From assembly GCA_963763325.1 (NCBI GenBank), contig CAVXOL010000011.1, positions 248,001-312,000 on the forward strand: DNA of 64,000 nucleotides, written 5' to 3'. The position numbers were made by a program, and so were the translations under genes. How positions within the stretch are numbered: position 1 is the stretch's first letter; each line of letters opens with the position of its first letter. Source of the stretch: JBBECJ01 sp963763325 (lineage in GTDB: Bacteria > Chloroflexota > Chloroflexia > Thermomicrobiales > CFX8). Positions 9,305 through 16,292 of this stretch are shown here, one piece after another. The notes below the pieces were generated by a model. The model saw nothing but the letters and a program-made list of their open reading frames with translations. It did no database searches and was not told the origin of the DNA.

Positions 9305-9315
9305 GGTTATAGGAT
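9285..9315 (+). promoter_or_regulatory. MerR-type promoter/operator
   Basis: A -35 element TTGCAC (9285-9290) and a -10 element TAGGAT (9310-9315) are separated by 19 bases, the long spacer typical of MerR-activated promoters. Centred in the spacer is a perfect palindrome, 9 bases each side of one central base (ACCTCACGT A ACGTGAGGT, 9289-9307). It precedes a TipA-like MerR gene, so autoregulation is expected. Confidence 0.82.
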
Positions 9316-9355
9316 GCCTTCACGGCCAGCGACGGCTGGGGAAGGCAGGGGCGCG

Positions 9356-10090
9356 ATGATGCGAACGACGGGCATGAAAGTTGGTGAGTTGGCGCGGCGG
9401 AGCGGAATGACCGTCCGCACGCTGCACCACTACCACGAGATCGGCTTGTTGTCGCCGTCGGCACGGACCGAGTCGGGCCACCGGCTCTACGGCAGGGCTG
9501 AGGTCGAACGCTTGCAGCAGATTGCCTCGCTCCGGCAGCTCGGTTTCCCGTTGGACGAGATCCGTGAACTGCTAGCTGGACCGAATGCGTCAGCGTTGCT
9601 GGTGATCGAGATGCATATCGAGCGGGTTCGTGAGCAGCTTCGGCTCCAGCAACAACTCCATATCCAACTAACGTTGATCGCCGAACGTCTGCGATCGAGC
9701 GGCGCCGCGCCCGTTGACGAACTGTTACGAACGATGGAGATGATGAGCATGGTGAACAACTACTACTCAGAGGAACAACTCGAATGGCTCCGCAAGCGCC
9801 GCGAAGAGGTCGGCGAGGAGCGAATTCGCGAGGTTGAGGCCGAGTGGCAGCGTCTGATGGCCGAAGTGCGCGCCGAACTCGACACCGGCACCGATCCGGC
9901 CGATCCGAAGCTCCAGCCGTTGATGGATCGCTGGTCGGGATTGGTGGCTGAGTTCACCGGCGGTAGCCCGGGCATCGAGAAGTCGCTCAACTCGTTCTAC
10001 GAGAACGAGGACACGATGCCGACTGGGGAGCAGATCGACCGCGAACTCTTTACGTTCGTCGGCAGGGCGATGGCGGCTCGGAATCAGTAG
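9356..10090 (+). CDS. MerR family regulator with TipAS-like effector domain
   Basis: The N-terminal HTH reads MKVGELARRSGMTVRTLHHY followed by HEIGLLSPSARTESGHRLYG, diagnostic of MerR. A long coiled-coil helix (LVIEMHIERVREQLRLQQQL) leads to a C-terminal domain like TipAS (YYSEEQLEWLRKRREEVGEE, then a segment ending LFTFVGRAMAARNQ), which binds multidrug-type ligands in TipAL/SkgA/Mta relatives. I chose ATG 9356 (GGAAGGCAGGGGCGCG upstream); the earlier in-frame ATG at 9314 lies within the -10 element and cannot be used from that promoter. About 244 residues. The target beyond its own promoter is unknown. Confidence 0.9.
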   Translation: MMRTTGMKVGELARRSGMTVRTLHHYHEIGLLSPSARTESGHRLYGRAEVERLQQIASLRQLGFPLDEIRELLAGPNASALLVIEMHIERVREQLRLQQQLHIQLTLIAERLRSSGAAPVDELLRTMEMMSMVNNYYSEEQLEWLRKRREEVGEERIREVEAEWQRLMAEVRAELDTGTDPADPKLQPLMDRWSGLVAEFTGGSPGIEKSLNSFYENEDTMPTGEQIDRELFTFVGRAMAARNQ

Positions 10091-10138
10091 AAGGAGCCGG
10101 CGGTGGGGGGCGCACCGTCGGCTCTTTGGCTGCGTCAT

Positions 10139-10390
10139 TCAGTGCGTTGACGGGACCTCACGTCCGCGAAGTAGCTGGATGACTCCAAATGCAGATACGA
10201 TCGCCCAGACGAACTCCAGCAGCAGGAATCCCCACTGCCGGTCATCCCACGCCAGCCAGGCGAGGATCGCGGAGCCGAAGAAGTTCAGCATGAGGTACGT
10301 CATCGACTCAACGCGCAACACTCGAAACTGCGCCAGTACGAATCCAGCCAGAATCAGCAGCGCGCCGACGACTTGAATGACCTGATCCAA
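10139..10390 (-). CDS. small membrane protein, CBU_0592 type
   Basis: An 83-residue protein with three hydrophobic segments (QVVGALLILAGFVLAQF, MTYLMLNFFGSAILAWLAW, WGFLLLEFVWAIVSAFGVIQ), matching the layout of the CBU_0592 family of inner-membrane proteins of unknown function. The start is a TTG at 10390 with AAGGAG 8 bases upstream. It converges with the MerR gene and is the last gene of the minus-strand acyl-CoA run, though a hairpin separates it from the DUF35 gene. Confidence 0.7.
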   Translation of the reverse strand: MDQVIQVVGALLILAGFVLAQFRVLRVESMTYLMLNFFGSAILAWLAWDDRQWGFLLLEFVWAIVSAFGVIQLLRGREVPSTH

Positions 10391-10405
10391 CCGGGACTCC
10401 TTTGG

Positions 10406-10507
10406 CTGTCAGATGGTCAGCTAGTCAGCCATCAGCCAGTTGGTTGCGTGTCGCATGCGCCCACACTGACCAACTGGCTGTTGGCTGAACGCTGACCATC
10501 TGACAGC
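10406..10507. repeat. long inverted repeat in the intergenic gap
   Basis: The outer arms are perfect over 16 bases (CTGTCAGATGGTCAGC and its complement), with further matched words (CAGCCAGTTGGT) inside; arms are about 39 bases with a loop of about 25. It ends on the stop codon of the DUF35 gene. It could stabilise or terminate the upstream transcript. Confidence 0.7.
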
Positions 10508-10920
10508 TAGACGGGCTTGAACTTCGGCAGCGTGATCTCGTCGGAGACGTCCTCGTAGACGACCTCGACCGGCATGCCGATCTTGACGTGCTCGGGGTCT
10601 GCTTCGACGCCGATCAGGTTGGTCATCATTCGGACGCCCTCGTCAAGCTCGACCATCGCAACGACGTACGGCACCTCTTCGGCGAACCCCGGCTGGCGCT
10701 GGTTCTGGACGATTGTGAAGGCGTGCAGCGTCCCCTTGCCGGAAACCGGCTCCCACGAGATGTTGTCCGAGAGCGTGTACGGGCTCATCCCACGTGGATA
10801 GAAGAAGAACTTGCCGGTGTCGTTGCAGCGCTGGATCTTCATCGCGTGCGCCTTGGTGCTGTCCCAGAACGGCTGCGTTACCGGATCTGGCATTGGGAGT
10901 GGCTTCTTGTAGTCGGCCAT
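10507..10920 (-). CDS. DUF35 OB-fold acyl-CoA-associated protein
   Basis: A 137-residue protein with GAGGAG before ATG 10920. The layout is that of DUF35 proteins that bind acyl-CoA and partner thiolase-like enzymes: N-terminal helix PDPVTQPFWDSTKAHAMKIQ, rubredoxin-like knuckle, then OB fold (GKGTLHAFTIVQNQ, VPYVVAMVELDEGVRMMTNL). The usual four zinc-ribbon cysteines are nearly absent: only RCNDTGK remains, so no zinc is expected. The thiolase-like gene lies directly upstream in the same direction, the arrangement of ChsH2/Ltp2-type pairs in steroid side-chain degradation. The two probably form a complex. Confidence 0.87.
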   Translation of the reverse strand: MADYKKPLPMPDPVTQPFWDSTKAHAMKIQRCNDTGKFFFYPRGMSPYTLSDNISWEPVSGKGTLHAFTIVQNQRQPGFAEEVPYVVAMVELDEGVRMMTNLIGVEADPEHVKIGMPVEVVYEDVSDEITLPKFKPV

Positions 10921-10929
10921 AGTTAGCTC

Positions 10930-11035
10930 CTCAGTCTGTCAGCAGGTTAGCTTGTCAGATCTTCAGTCAGGCCGATGGCGCAATCCGCGTCCGAACCAGG
11001 CTGACGAACTGACTAGCTGATCTGCTGATCAGCTA
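10930..11035. repeat. imperfect long inverted repeat
   Basis: Words such as CAGTCTGTCAGCAGGTTAGC on the left are mirrored imperfectly by GACTAGCTGATCTGCTGATC on the right, with a loop around 10975. Composition resembles the hairpin at 10406 but the arms differ. It sits between the thiolase-like and DUF35 genes. Confidence 0.45.
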
Positions 11036-12195
11036 TCCTCGCGCGAGAACCGCAGTCCCGGCAGACGACAGCACGCCACCCGTGCCGTGGACGAGCGCGA
11101 GCTCGCAGTCGGGGACCTGGCGGATGCCCTGGTCGGCATAGTCGCCGCGCACCTGGCGGACGGCTTCGATGATCGCGAACATGCCGTACATGCCGGAGTG
11201 GGTGTACGAGAGGCCGCCGCCGTTCGTGTTCATCGGGAACTCGCCGCCCGGCGCGGTCCGCTGGCCGCGAGACGAAGGCGCCGCCCTCCCCCTTGCCGCA
11301 GAAGCCGAGCTCTTCGAGCGACAGCAGAACGGTGTAGGTGAACGAGTCGTAGATCATCGCCAGATCGATGTCCTCGTGCTTGACGCCGGCCATCTCCATC
11401 GCGCGTCTTGCCGGAGTTGCTGGGCCGCGAACGCTGGTGTAGCTCGGCATCTGCGAGATCATCGAGTGGTCGTGGCTCTCGCCGACGCCCATCACGATCG
11501 CCGGCGTCTGCTTGAGGCTCCTGCGCGCGTTCGGTCGTCGTCATGACGTAGGCGCCGCCCGCGTCGGTGACGAGGCAGCAGTCGAGCAGGTTGAACGGCC
11601 AGGCGATCGGCCGCGAGTTGAGGACATCCTCGATCGTGATCGGGTCCTGCATCATCGCCTTCGGGTTCAGCATCGCCCACTTGCGGGTCGCGACCGCGAT
11701 CTCGGCCAACTGCTCCTTGGTCGTGCCGAACTCGTGCATGTGGCGCGAGCAGGCCAGTCGCGTAGGCTCCAACCGGCTGCGGCAGCCCATACGGCGCCTC
11801 GAACTGGCCGCGCAACTGCTGCGGGCTGCTCGGATACGGCCGGTCATCCCGACTCGCGAGCGGCCGCTCTCGCCGTGGGTGACGAGCGCGACCTCGCAGC
11901 GGCCGGTCGCAATGGCTGCTGCCGCGTGGGCGATGTGGATCACGAACGACGAGCCGCCGACCGAGGTGTTGTCGGTCACTTTCGGCTCGATGCCGAGGTA
12001 CTCGCCCAGTTCCAGCGTGGAGACGCCGGCCGTGAAGAGGCCGTCGACGTCGTCCTTCGTCAGCCCGGCCTCGGCCAGCGCCGAGCGCGCCGCCTCGGCA
12101 TGCAGCATGATGGCCGGCTTGTCCGGCACTTTCCCGATCTCGTCCGATTCCGCCACGCCAACGATGGCGGTTTTCCCTGAGATGCGCTCCGGCAT
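11033..12195 (-). CDS. SCP2/Ltp2-type thiolase-like enzyme, several frameshifts
   Basis: ATG 12195 follows GGGAGGAAGTCTCG. Pieces in three frames give one protein: ISGKTAIVGVAESDEIGK at the start, RHMHEFGTTKEQLAEIAVAT, then (new frame near 11510) SYTSVRGPATPARRAMEM and AMIYDSFTYTVLLSLEELGF, then (new frame near 11250) MNTNGGGLSYTHSGMYG and ALVHGTGGVLSSAGTAVL. A further out-and-back shift lies at about 11755-11845, where the alternate frame reads QFEAPYGLPQPVGAYA. About 387 residues, full length for the family. Where thiolases have the nucleophilic Cys, this reads NTSVGGSSFVIH, so it may be an aldolase-like relative (as Ltp2) rather than a true thiolase. Confidence 0.85.
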
Positions 12196-12281
12196 CGAGA
12201 CTTCCTCCCATAACGAACGTTACCTCAACCCCTCACCGGAGAGGGGCCGAGGCGACCCTTCGCGCGGAGAGGGGGGTGAGA

Positions 12282-12743
12282 TCAGTCCTCGATCCCCTTC
12301 AAGCTCCGAATCAATTCAGCCTGTCCTGCGTGTTCGCCCGCATGCGTTGCCGCCAGCATCAGCACATCGAGTCCCGTCATTGTGCCGCGTCGTGGGTGCG
12401 GGATACTCACGCGTCAGTTCGCGATGCCGATCGTGCCGAGCGCGTCGATCACGCGTGGCTTCAGGTCGGCCCACTGCTCTTGCAATTCCAGCGCACTGTT
12501 GCCCATCGCGACGAATTCGGCGTCGCGGTCGCGCTGGTCCTCCTGGCCGCCGAGGATTGCGAGTGCGTTCTGGCGGACATTGCCCATCACGTGTGTCGCC
12601 AGCACGTAGATGCTGTTCGTGTCGGTCCCTTCCGGCTTCCAGTTGATCCCGGCCTCGTCCAGACCATCGCAGGTCGCCAGAATCCGCTCGATGTACTCGA
12701 CGATCTTGTCCGTGAACGCCTGGATCACAACCCGTTCGTCCAT
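12282..12743 (-). CDS. DinB-fold protein, frameshifted
   Basis: ATG 12743 (MDERVVIQAFTDKIVEYIER) follows GGGAGGGGCAG. The first frame stops at 12414, but the next frame continues with MTGLDVLMLAATHAGEHAGQ and AELIRSLKGIED to a stop at 12282, the usual last helix of DinB proteins, so one frameshift near 12370-12415 is likely. DinB/YfiT proteins are four-helix bundles, often with a three-His metal site and linked to thiol-dependent transferases; here HVMGNVRQNAL and HAGEHAGQAEL supply the histidines. Substrate unknown. Confidence 0.72.
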
Positions 12744-12774
12744 CTGCCCCTCCCGATTCCCGATTTCCCGGTCG

Positions 12775-13791
12775 CTACCAGACCTGCTCGCCGTACGGCT
12801 CCAGATCGGTCGCAAAATACTTCCGGCCATCGCCGATGTCGACCCACTTCTCAGATGGGAGTGCGTTGATTGCAGCGCTGATGCCCGGCTGGTTGGCCTG
12901 GTGGCCGAACTCCGAGCCGAACGCCTGCGGGACGACGCTGGCCAACTCGTCGACTGTCCAGCGGCTCTCTTTCTTGAGTGTCTTGATGACCTTCGGCTGC
13001 GACATCAGGACCATGTTGTAGCCGAACGAGCCGAAGACGTGGCCGTTGACATGCCCGCCCGCCTCGCTGGCGAGGAAGCCGACCAGCGGCGCGACGTTGT
13101 CCGGGTCCTGCGCCGTCCCGATCGCCAACTCGCTCGGCAGCTTGCCGGTGTCGGCGACTCGCTCTCGCGCGGCCGGGATCGAGTCGATCATTCGCGTCGC
13201 ACCGGAAGGCAGGATCGCGTTGGCGGTCACGCCGTAGCGGTTGAGCGACCCGGCGCAGACCAGCGTCAGCCCGATGATGCCGGCCTTGGCGGCCGCGTAG
13301 TTCGGCTGCCCCGGCGCGCCGAAGGCTGAGTTGGACGACATGTTGACGATCCTGCCGCCCTGCTCACGGTTCTCGCGGAAGTAGACCGATGCCCACTTGG
13401 ATGTGTTGAACGTTCCCTTGAGGTGGACGGCGATGACGGCGTCCCACTCTTCCGGCGCCATGTTGAAGATCATCCGGTCACGGAGAATCCCGGCGACGTT
13501 GACGAGGATGTCGAAGCGTCCGAACTCGCTGACCGCCTGGTCGATCATCCCTTTGGCCGCCTGGTAGTCGGTCACCGAGTCGGTGTTGGCAACGGCCTTC
13601 CCGCCTGCCTCGGTGATCTCCTTCACAACCGTCGCAGCTGGGCCGGTATCGATGCCCTCGCCATCCAGCGTCGCCCCGAGGTCGTTGACGACGACCGCCG
13701 CGCCGTGCTGCGACAGCAGGTGCGCGATGCCTCGTCCGATCCCTCGTCCTGCGCCCGTTACCAGCGCGACTTTTCCTTCCAGTACTGCCAT
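12775..13791 (-). CDS. short-chain dehydrogenase, (3R)-hydroxyacyl-CoA dehydrogenase type (copy 1)
   Basis: ATG 13791 follows GAGGAGGGGCA. The 338-residue protein has the NAD(P) motif VTGAGRGIGRGIAHLL, the NNAG equivalent NVAGILRDRM, the catalytic Ser in NMSSNSAFG and YAAAK. The opening EGKVALVTGAGRGIG and VVVNDLGATLDGEG resemble the SDR domain of peroxisomal multifunctional enzyme 2 (17beta-HSD4), which oxidises (3R)-hydroxyacyl-CoA. A C-terminal extension of about 60 residues after the Rossmann core (ESRWTVDELASVVPQAF) is shared with the second copy at 14369. It follows a MaoC hydratase in the same pathway, which would produce its substrate. Confidence 0.9.
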   Translation of the reverse strand: MAVLEGKVALVTGAGRGIGRGIAHLLSQHGAAVVVNDLGATLDGEGIDTGPAATVVKEITEAGGKAVANTDSVTDYQAAKGMIDQAVSEFGRFDILVNVAGILRDRMIFNMAPEEWDAVIAVHLKGTFNTSKWASVYFRENREQGGRIVNMSSNSAFGAPGQPNYAAAKAGIIGLTLVCAGSLNRYGVTANAILPSGATRMIDSIPAARERVADTGKLPSELAIGTAQDPDNVAPLVGFLASEAGGHVNGHVFGSFGYNMVLMSQPKVIKTLKKESRWTVDELASVVPQAFGSEFGHQANQPGISAAINALPSEKWVDIGDGRKYFATDLEPYGEQVW

Positions 13792-13802
13792 TGCCCCTCC
13801 TC

Positions 13803-14346
13803 TTAGATACGTTTCCGGTGCGCTATCCAGCGTTGTCGCCCGGAACGAGAATATAGATAGGCCAGATCGAGTAGTCCCGGTGAACTTCCGTGCTCCGTCA
13901 ACATTGTCGCCACTTCGGCTGCGGTGCTGGGCATTGTTGCTGATGACATGCAGCAGCATCGTCCAGAGCGGGACGACCTTGTCCGGGGTCCATGGCGTTT
14001 GAACGAGCATCTCCCGCGTGAGATCGTCGTCTGTCAGATCGTTAAGAAACGCCATCGTCCGCGCGTTGATCACCTCCCACTTCGCGCGCAGCGAAGCGAG
14101 ATCCGAGACCCTGGCTGGATCGATCGTCAGTTGCAGGGCATCGGCGATCGACAACGAACCGTCGAACCAGGCAAACCAGCCCTGTTGAGCGTCAAGCATG
14201 TGCAGCAGCGTTGCATGGATCGAGCCATGTCCGGCATGGCCAGGAATCGCGCGCTGCTCCGCGGTCAACTGCTCGGCCGCGTCGAACAGTTTCGACATCG
14301 CCCACGCGTCGTGGCGATACTGGAGTTGAATGACCTCGTCAATCAT
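13803..14346 (-). CDS. DinB-fold protein, frameshifted C terminus
   Basis: The protein starts MIDEVIQLQYRHDAWAMSKL at 14346 and contains HGSIHATLLHMLDAQQGWF and LWTMLLHVISNNAQHR, the three spaced His motifs of DinB/YfiT metal sites. At about 13922 the frame breaks; the neighbouring frame carries SEVATMLTEHGSSPGLLDL and ends at 13803, as expected for DinB (SE-x-ATML-x-x-x-G). It lies between the two SDR copies, 11 bases upstream of copy 1 and 22 bases downstream of copy 2, so it is in the same operon. Confidence 0.8.
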
Positions 14347-14368
14347 GACGCGTTCTCTCCAGCCGTGG

Positions 14369-15415
14369 CTATGCGTCACGGACAAGCGTCGAACCGGCTT
14401 CGTCGTAGATCTTGCGGGTCCAGAGCTTGATGCCCTCGCTGATCTCGGTCCAGGATGAATCGTCCGCCTGCATCGCGGCAGAACCTTTGAGCGGTCGCTC
14501 GCTTCCGGCAACCTGGACCGGCTCCGGGATGGCGACGCGCTTGCCGATCGTGGCCGGGAACTGCTCGATGAGTTCCTCGACCGTCCAGCGGCGCTCGGCC
14601 GCCAGGACACCAGCGATCTCCCAGTGGGAGTAGAGCGAGACGGTGTAGCCGCCGACGCCGAAGAAGTGACCGTTGATCATCGAGGCGTCGTCGGTGGCCA
14701 GGTAGCAGACCATCGGCGCAACGTTGGCCGGGTCGCCCTCGGAGCCGATCGCCAACTCGCTCGGCAGCTTGCCGGTCTCCTCGCGGACCTTCTCGGCCCG
14801 TGGCGTCGAGTCGATCATCCGCGTTGCGGCGTATGGCAGGATCGCGTTGGAGGTGACGCCGTAGCGATTGAGCGAGTTCGCCAGCGTCGCCGTCAGGCCG
14901 AGGATGCCGTACTTGGCGGCGGCGTAGTTCGGCTGGCCGGGGCTGCCCCAGGCAGATGTGGACGAGAAGTTGATGATCCGCCCGCCTTCACGCCGCTCAC
15001 GGAAGTGCGCCGACGCATGGCGGCAGGTGTTGAATGTTCCACGCAGGTGAACATCGATGACGGCGTCCCACTCGTGGTCTTCCATGTTGAACAGCATCCG
15101 GTCACGGAGGATGCCGGCGACGTTGACGACGATGTCGAGCTTGCCGAACGTGTCGATCGCGCTCTCGACCATCGCGCCGACCGCGTCATAGTCGGTGATG
15201 GAGTCGGTGTTGGCGAGCGCCTTCCCGCCCATCGCCTCAATCTCGCCGACGACGGTTGCTGCTGGTCCGGTGTCGACGCCTTCGCCATCCAGCGTTGCGC
15301 CGAGGTCGTTGACGACAACTGCCGCCCCCTCTTGCGCCATCAGGTGCGCGATTCCGCGCCCGATTCCACGTCCCGCGCCCGTTACGAGAGCGACCTTTCC
15401 ATCTAGTTTTCCCAT
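14369..15415 (-). CDS. short-chain dehydrogenase, (3R)-hydroxyacyl-CoA dehydrogenase type (copy 2)
   Basis: ATG 15415 follows AGAGGGAGGGCAA. The 348-residue protein has VTGAGRGIGRGIAHLM, NVAGILRDRML, catalytic SSTSAWGSPGQPNYAAAK and the same C-terminal extension as copy 1 (ERRWTVEELIEQFPATIG). The two copies are very similar through the Rossmann domain and differ mainly in the last 50 residues (here SWTEISEGIKLWTRKIYDE), which suggests a duplication followed by substrate divergence. The frame is intact. A long inverted repeat lies upstream and may mark the operon boundary. Confidence 0.92.
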   Translation of the reverse strand: MGKLDGKVALVTGAGRGIGRGIAHLMAQEGAAVVVNDLGATLDGEGVDTGPAATVVGEIEAMGGKALANTDSITDYDAVGAMVESAIDTFGKLDIVVNVAGILRDRMLFNMEDHEWDAVIDVHLRGTFNTCRHASAHFRERREGGRIINFSSTSAWGSPGQPNYAAAKYGILGLTATLANSLNRYGVTSNAILPYAATRMIDSTPRAEKVREETGKLPSELAIGSEGDPANVAPMVCYLATDDASMINGHFFGVGGYTVSLYSHWEIAGVLAAERRWTVEELIEQFPATIGKRVAIPEPVQVAGSERPLKGSAAMQADDSSWTEISEGIKLWTRKIYDEAGSTLVRDA

Positions 15416-15480
15416 TTGCCCTCCCTCTGGTGTGTCTGGATTCCTATTGCTAGCTGCACTGTAACCGAACGCGGGTCGAA

Positions 15481-15654
15481 ACGGAGACGATCCCTTGACC
15501 TGTCATCCTGAGCCGCAGCGAAGGATCGCCTGGCCTTAACGACAGTTGCGGTTGGGGCGGGACAAGTGCGTACTCCAATCGGCGCGCTCCTGTTCCCAAC
15601 GCTAAGCGATCCTTCGCTGCGGCTCAGGATGACAGGTCAAGGGATCGTCTCCGT
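15481..15654. repeat. dispersed palindromic element, copy A
   Basis: Two perfect 49-base arms (15481-15529 and 15606-15654) enclose a 76-base loop. The inner part of each arm reads TCATCCTGAGCCGCAGCGAA. The loop begins CTGGCCTTAACG and contains CAATCGGCGCGCTCCTGT. Copies at 52871 and 61538 share the inner arm and the loop pattern, so this is a repeated element rather than a local terminator. Confidence 0.92.
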
Positions 15655-15687
15655 TCAAATGATCAGCACTGGCAAACTGATCATCTC

Positions 15688-16292
15688 CTAGTGCTCCACA
15701 TTCCGAAAGAACACGACATCCTCTTCCCGGTCCCAGATGGCGTACTGGCCGATCAGCGAGCGCGCCGGGGTTGATCAGGTAGCGTCCTCGACGGATCGAG
15801 GGACAATGCGCCGCGGGCGATGTCGAGCGTTCCGCGTTCGTCGCGGGCCTGGCGGAAGTGGGTGTGGCCGGTGAAGGTGAGGCGCTCGGTGACGGTGCCG
15901 TGGTGGCCGTTGGCATGGTGGCCGCGACCGAAGAGTTGTGCGATCGGGTCAACATGGCCCCAGTGCTCGACCTCGTGTGCCAGCCGAACATCGCCGATGA
16001 CGACCTCCTCCTCCAGCGCGCTGAGCAGCCGCACCGTTTCCTCTCGCAGCGGGTAGACGCCGAGCGCTGCTTCGATAGCAACCTCGCGCTCGTGATTGCC
16101 GTAGACGCCGACGACGTGCCAGCCGGCCAGGACGAGCGCGCACGGGTCGGCTTGCTCGTGGCGGTCGAAGAGGTCGCCGAGGAGGGCGATTGTTTCAACG
16201 CCCTCCTCGCGGCAGTTCGCCAGCGCCCGTTCGAGCGTCCGTGTCGATCCGTGAACGTCGGCGAAGATGCCGACGCGAGTGCTCAACGTCAT
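15688..16292 (-). CDS. calcineurin-like metallophosphoesterase, frameshifted C terminus
   Basis: The protein starts MTLSTRVGIFADVHGS and shows the metal-site motifs in order: FADVHG, LLGDLFDRHE, GVYGNHEREV, FTGHTHFRQA. It is like the small YfcE/MJ0936 phosphodiesterases. The first frame runs to 15753 as a nonsense tail; neighbouring frames give RGRYLINPGAL and then LIGQYAIWDREEDVVFFRN ending at 15688, the expected last strands. So two 1-base shifts near 15770-15800 are inferred. Its ATG overlaps the TGA of the acyl-CoA synthetase (ATGA), indicating translational coupling. Confidence 0.85.

Noticed and set aside
9314..9355. ATG 9314 as the start of the MerR gene
   Set aside because: It overlaps the -10 element of the MerR promoter and the residues it adds (PSRPATAGEGRG) are not MerR-like; ATG 9356 has a ribosome site.
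12775..14610. A 611-codon frame that seems to fuse a DinB protein to a dehydrogenase
   Set aside because: The DinB gene has its own C terminus in another frame (SEVATMLTEHG) and the dehydrogenase has its own ATG with GAGGAGGGG upstream. The fusion is produced by a frameshift.
15481..15654. CRISPR-like repeat with spacer
   Set aside because: There are only two copies in inverted orientation around one loop, not direct repeats with regular spacers.
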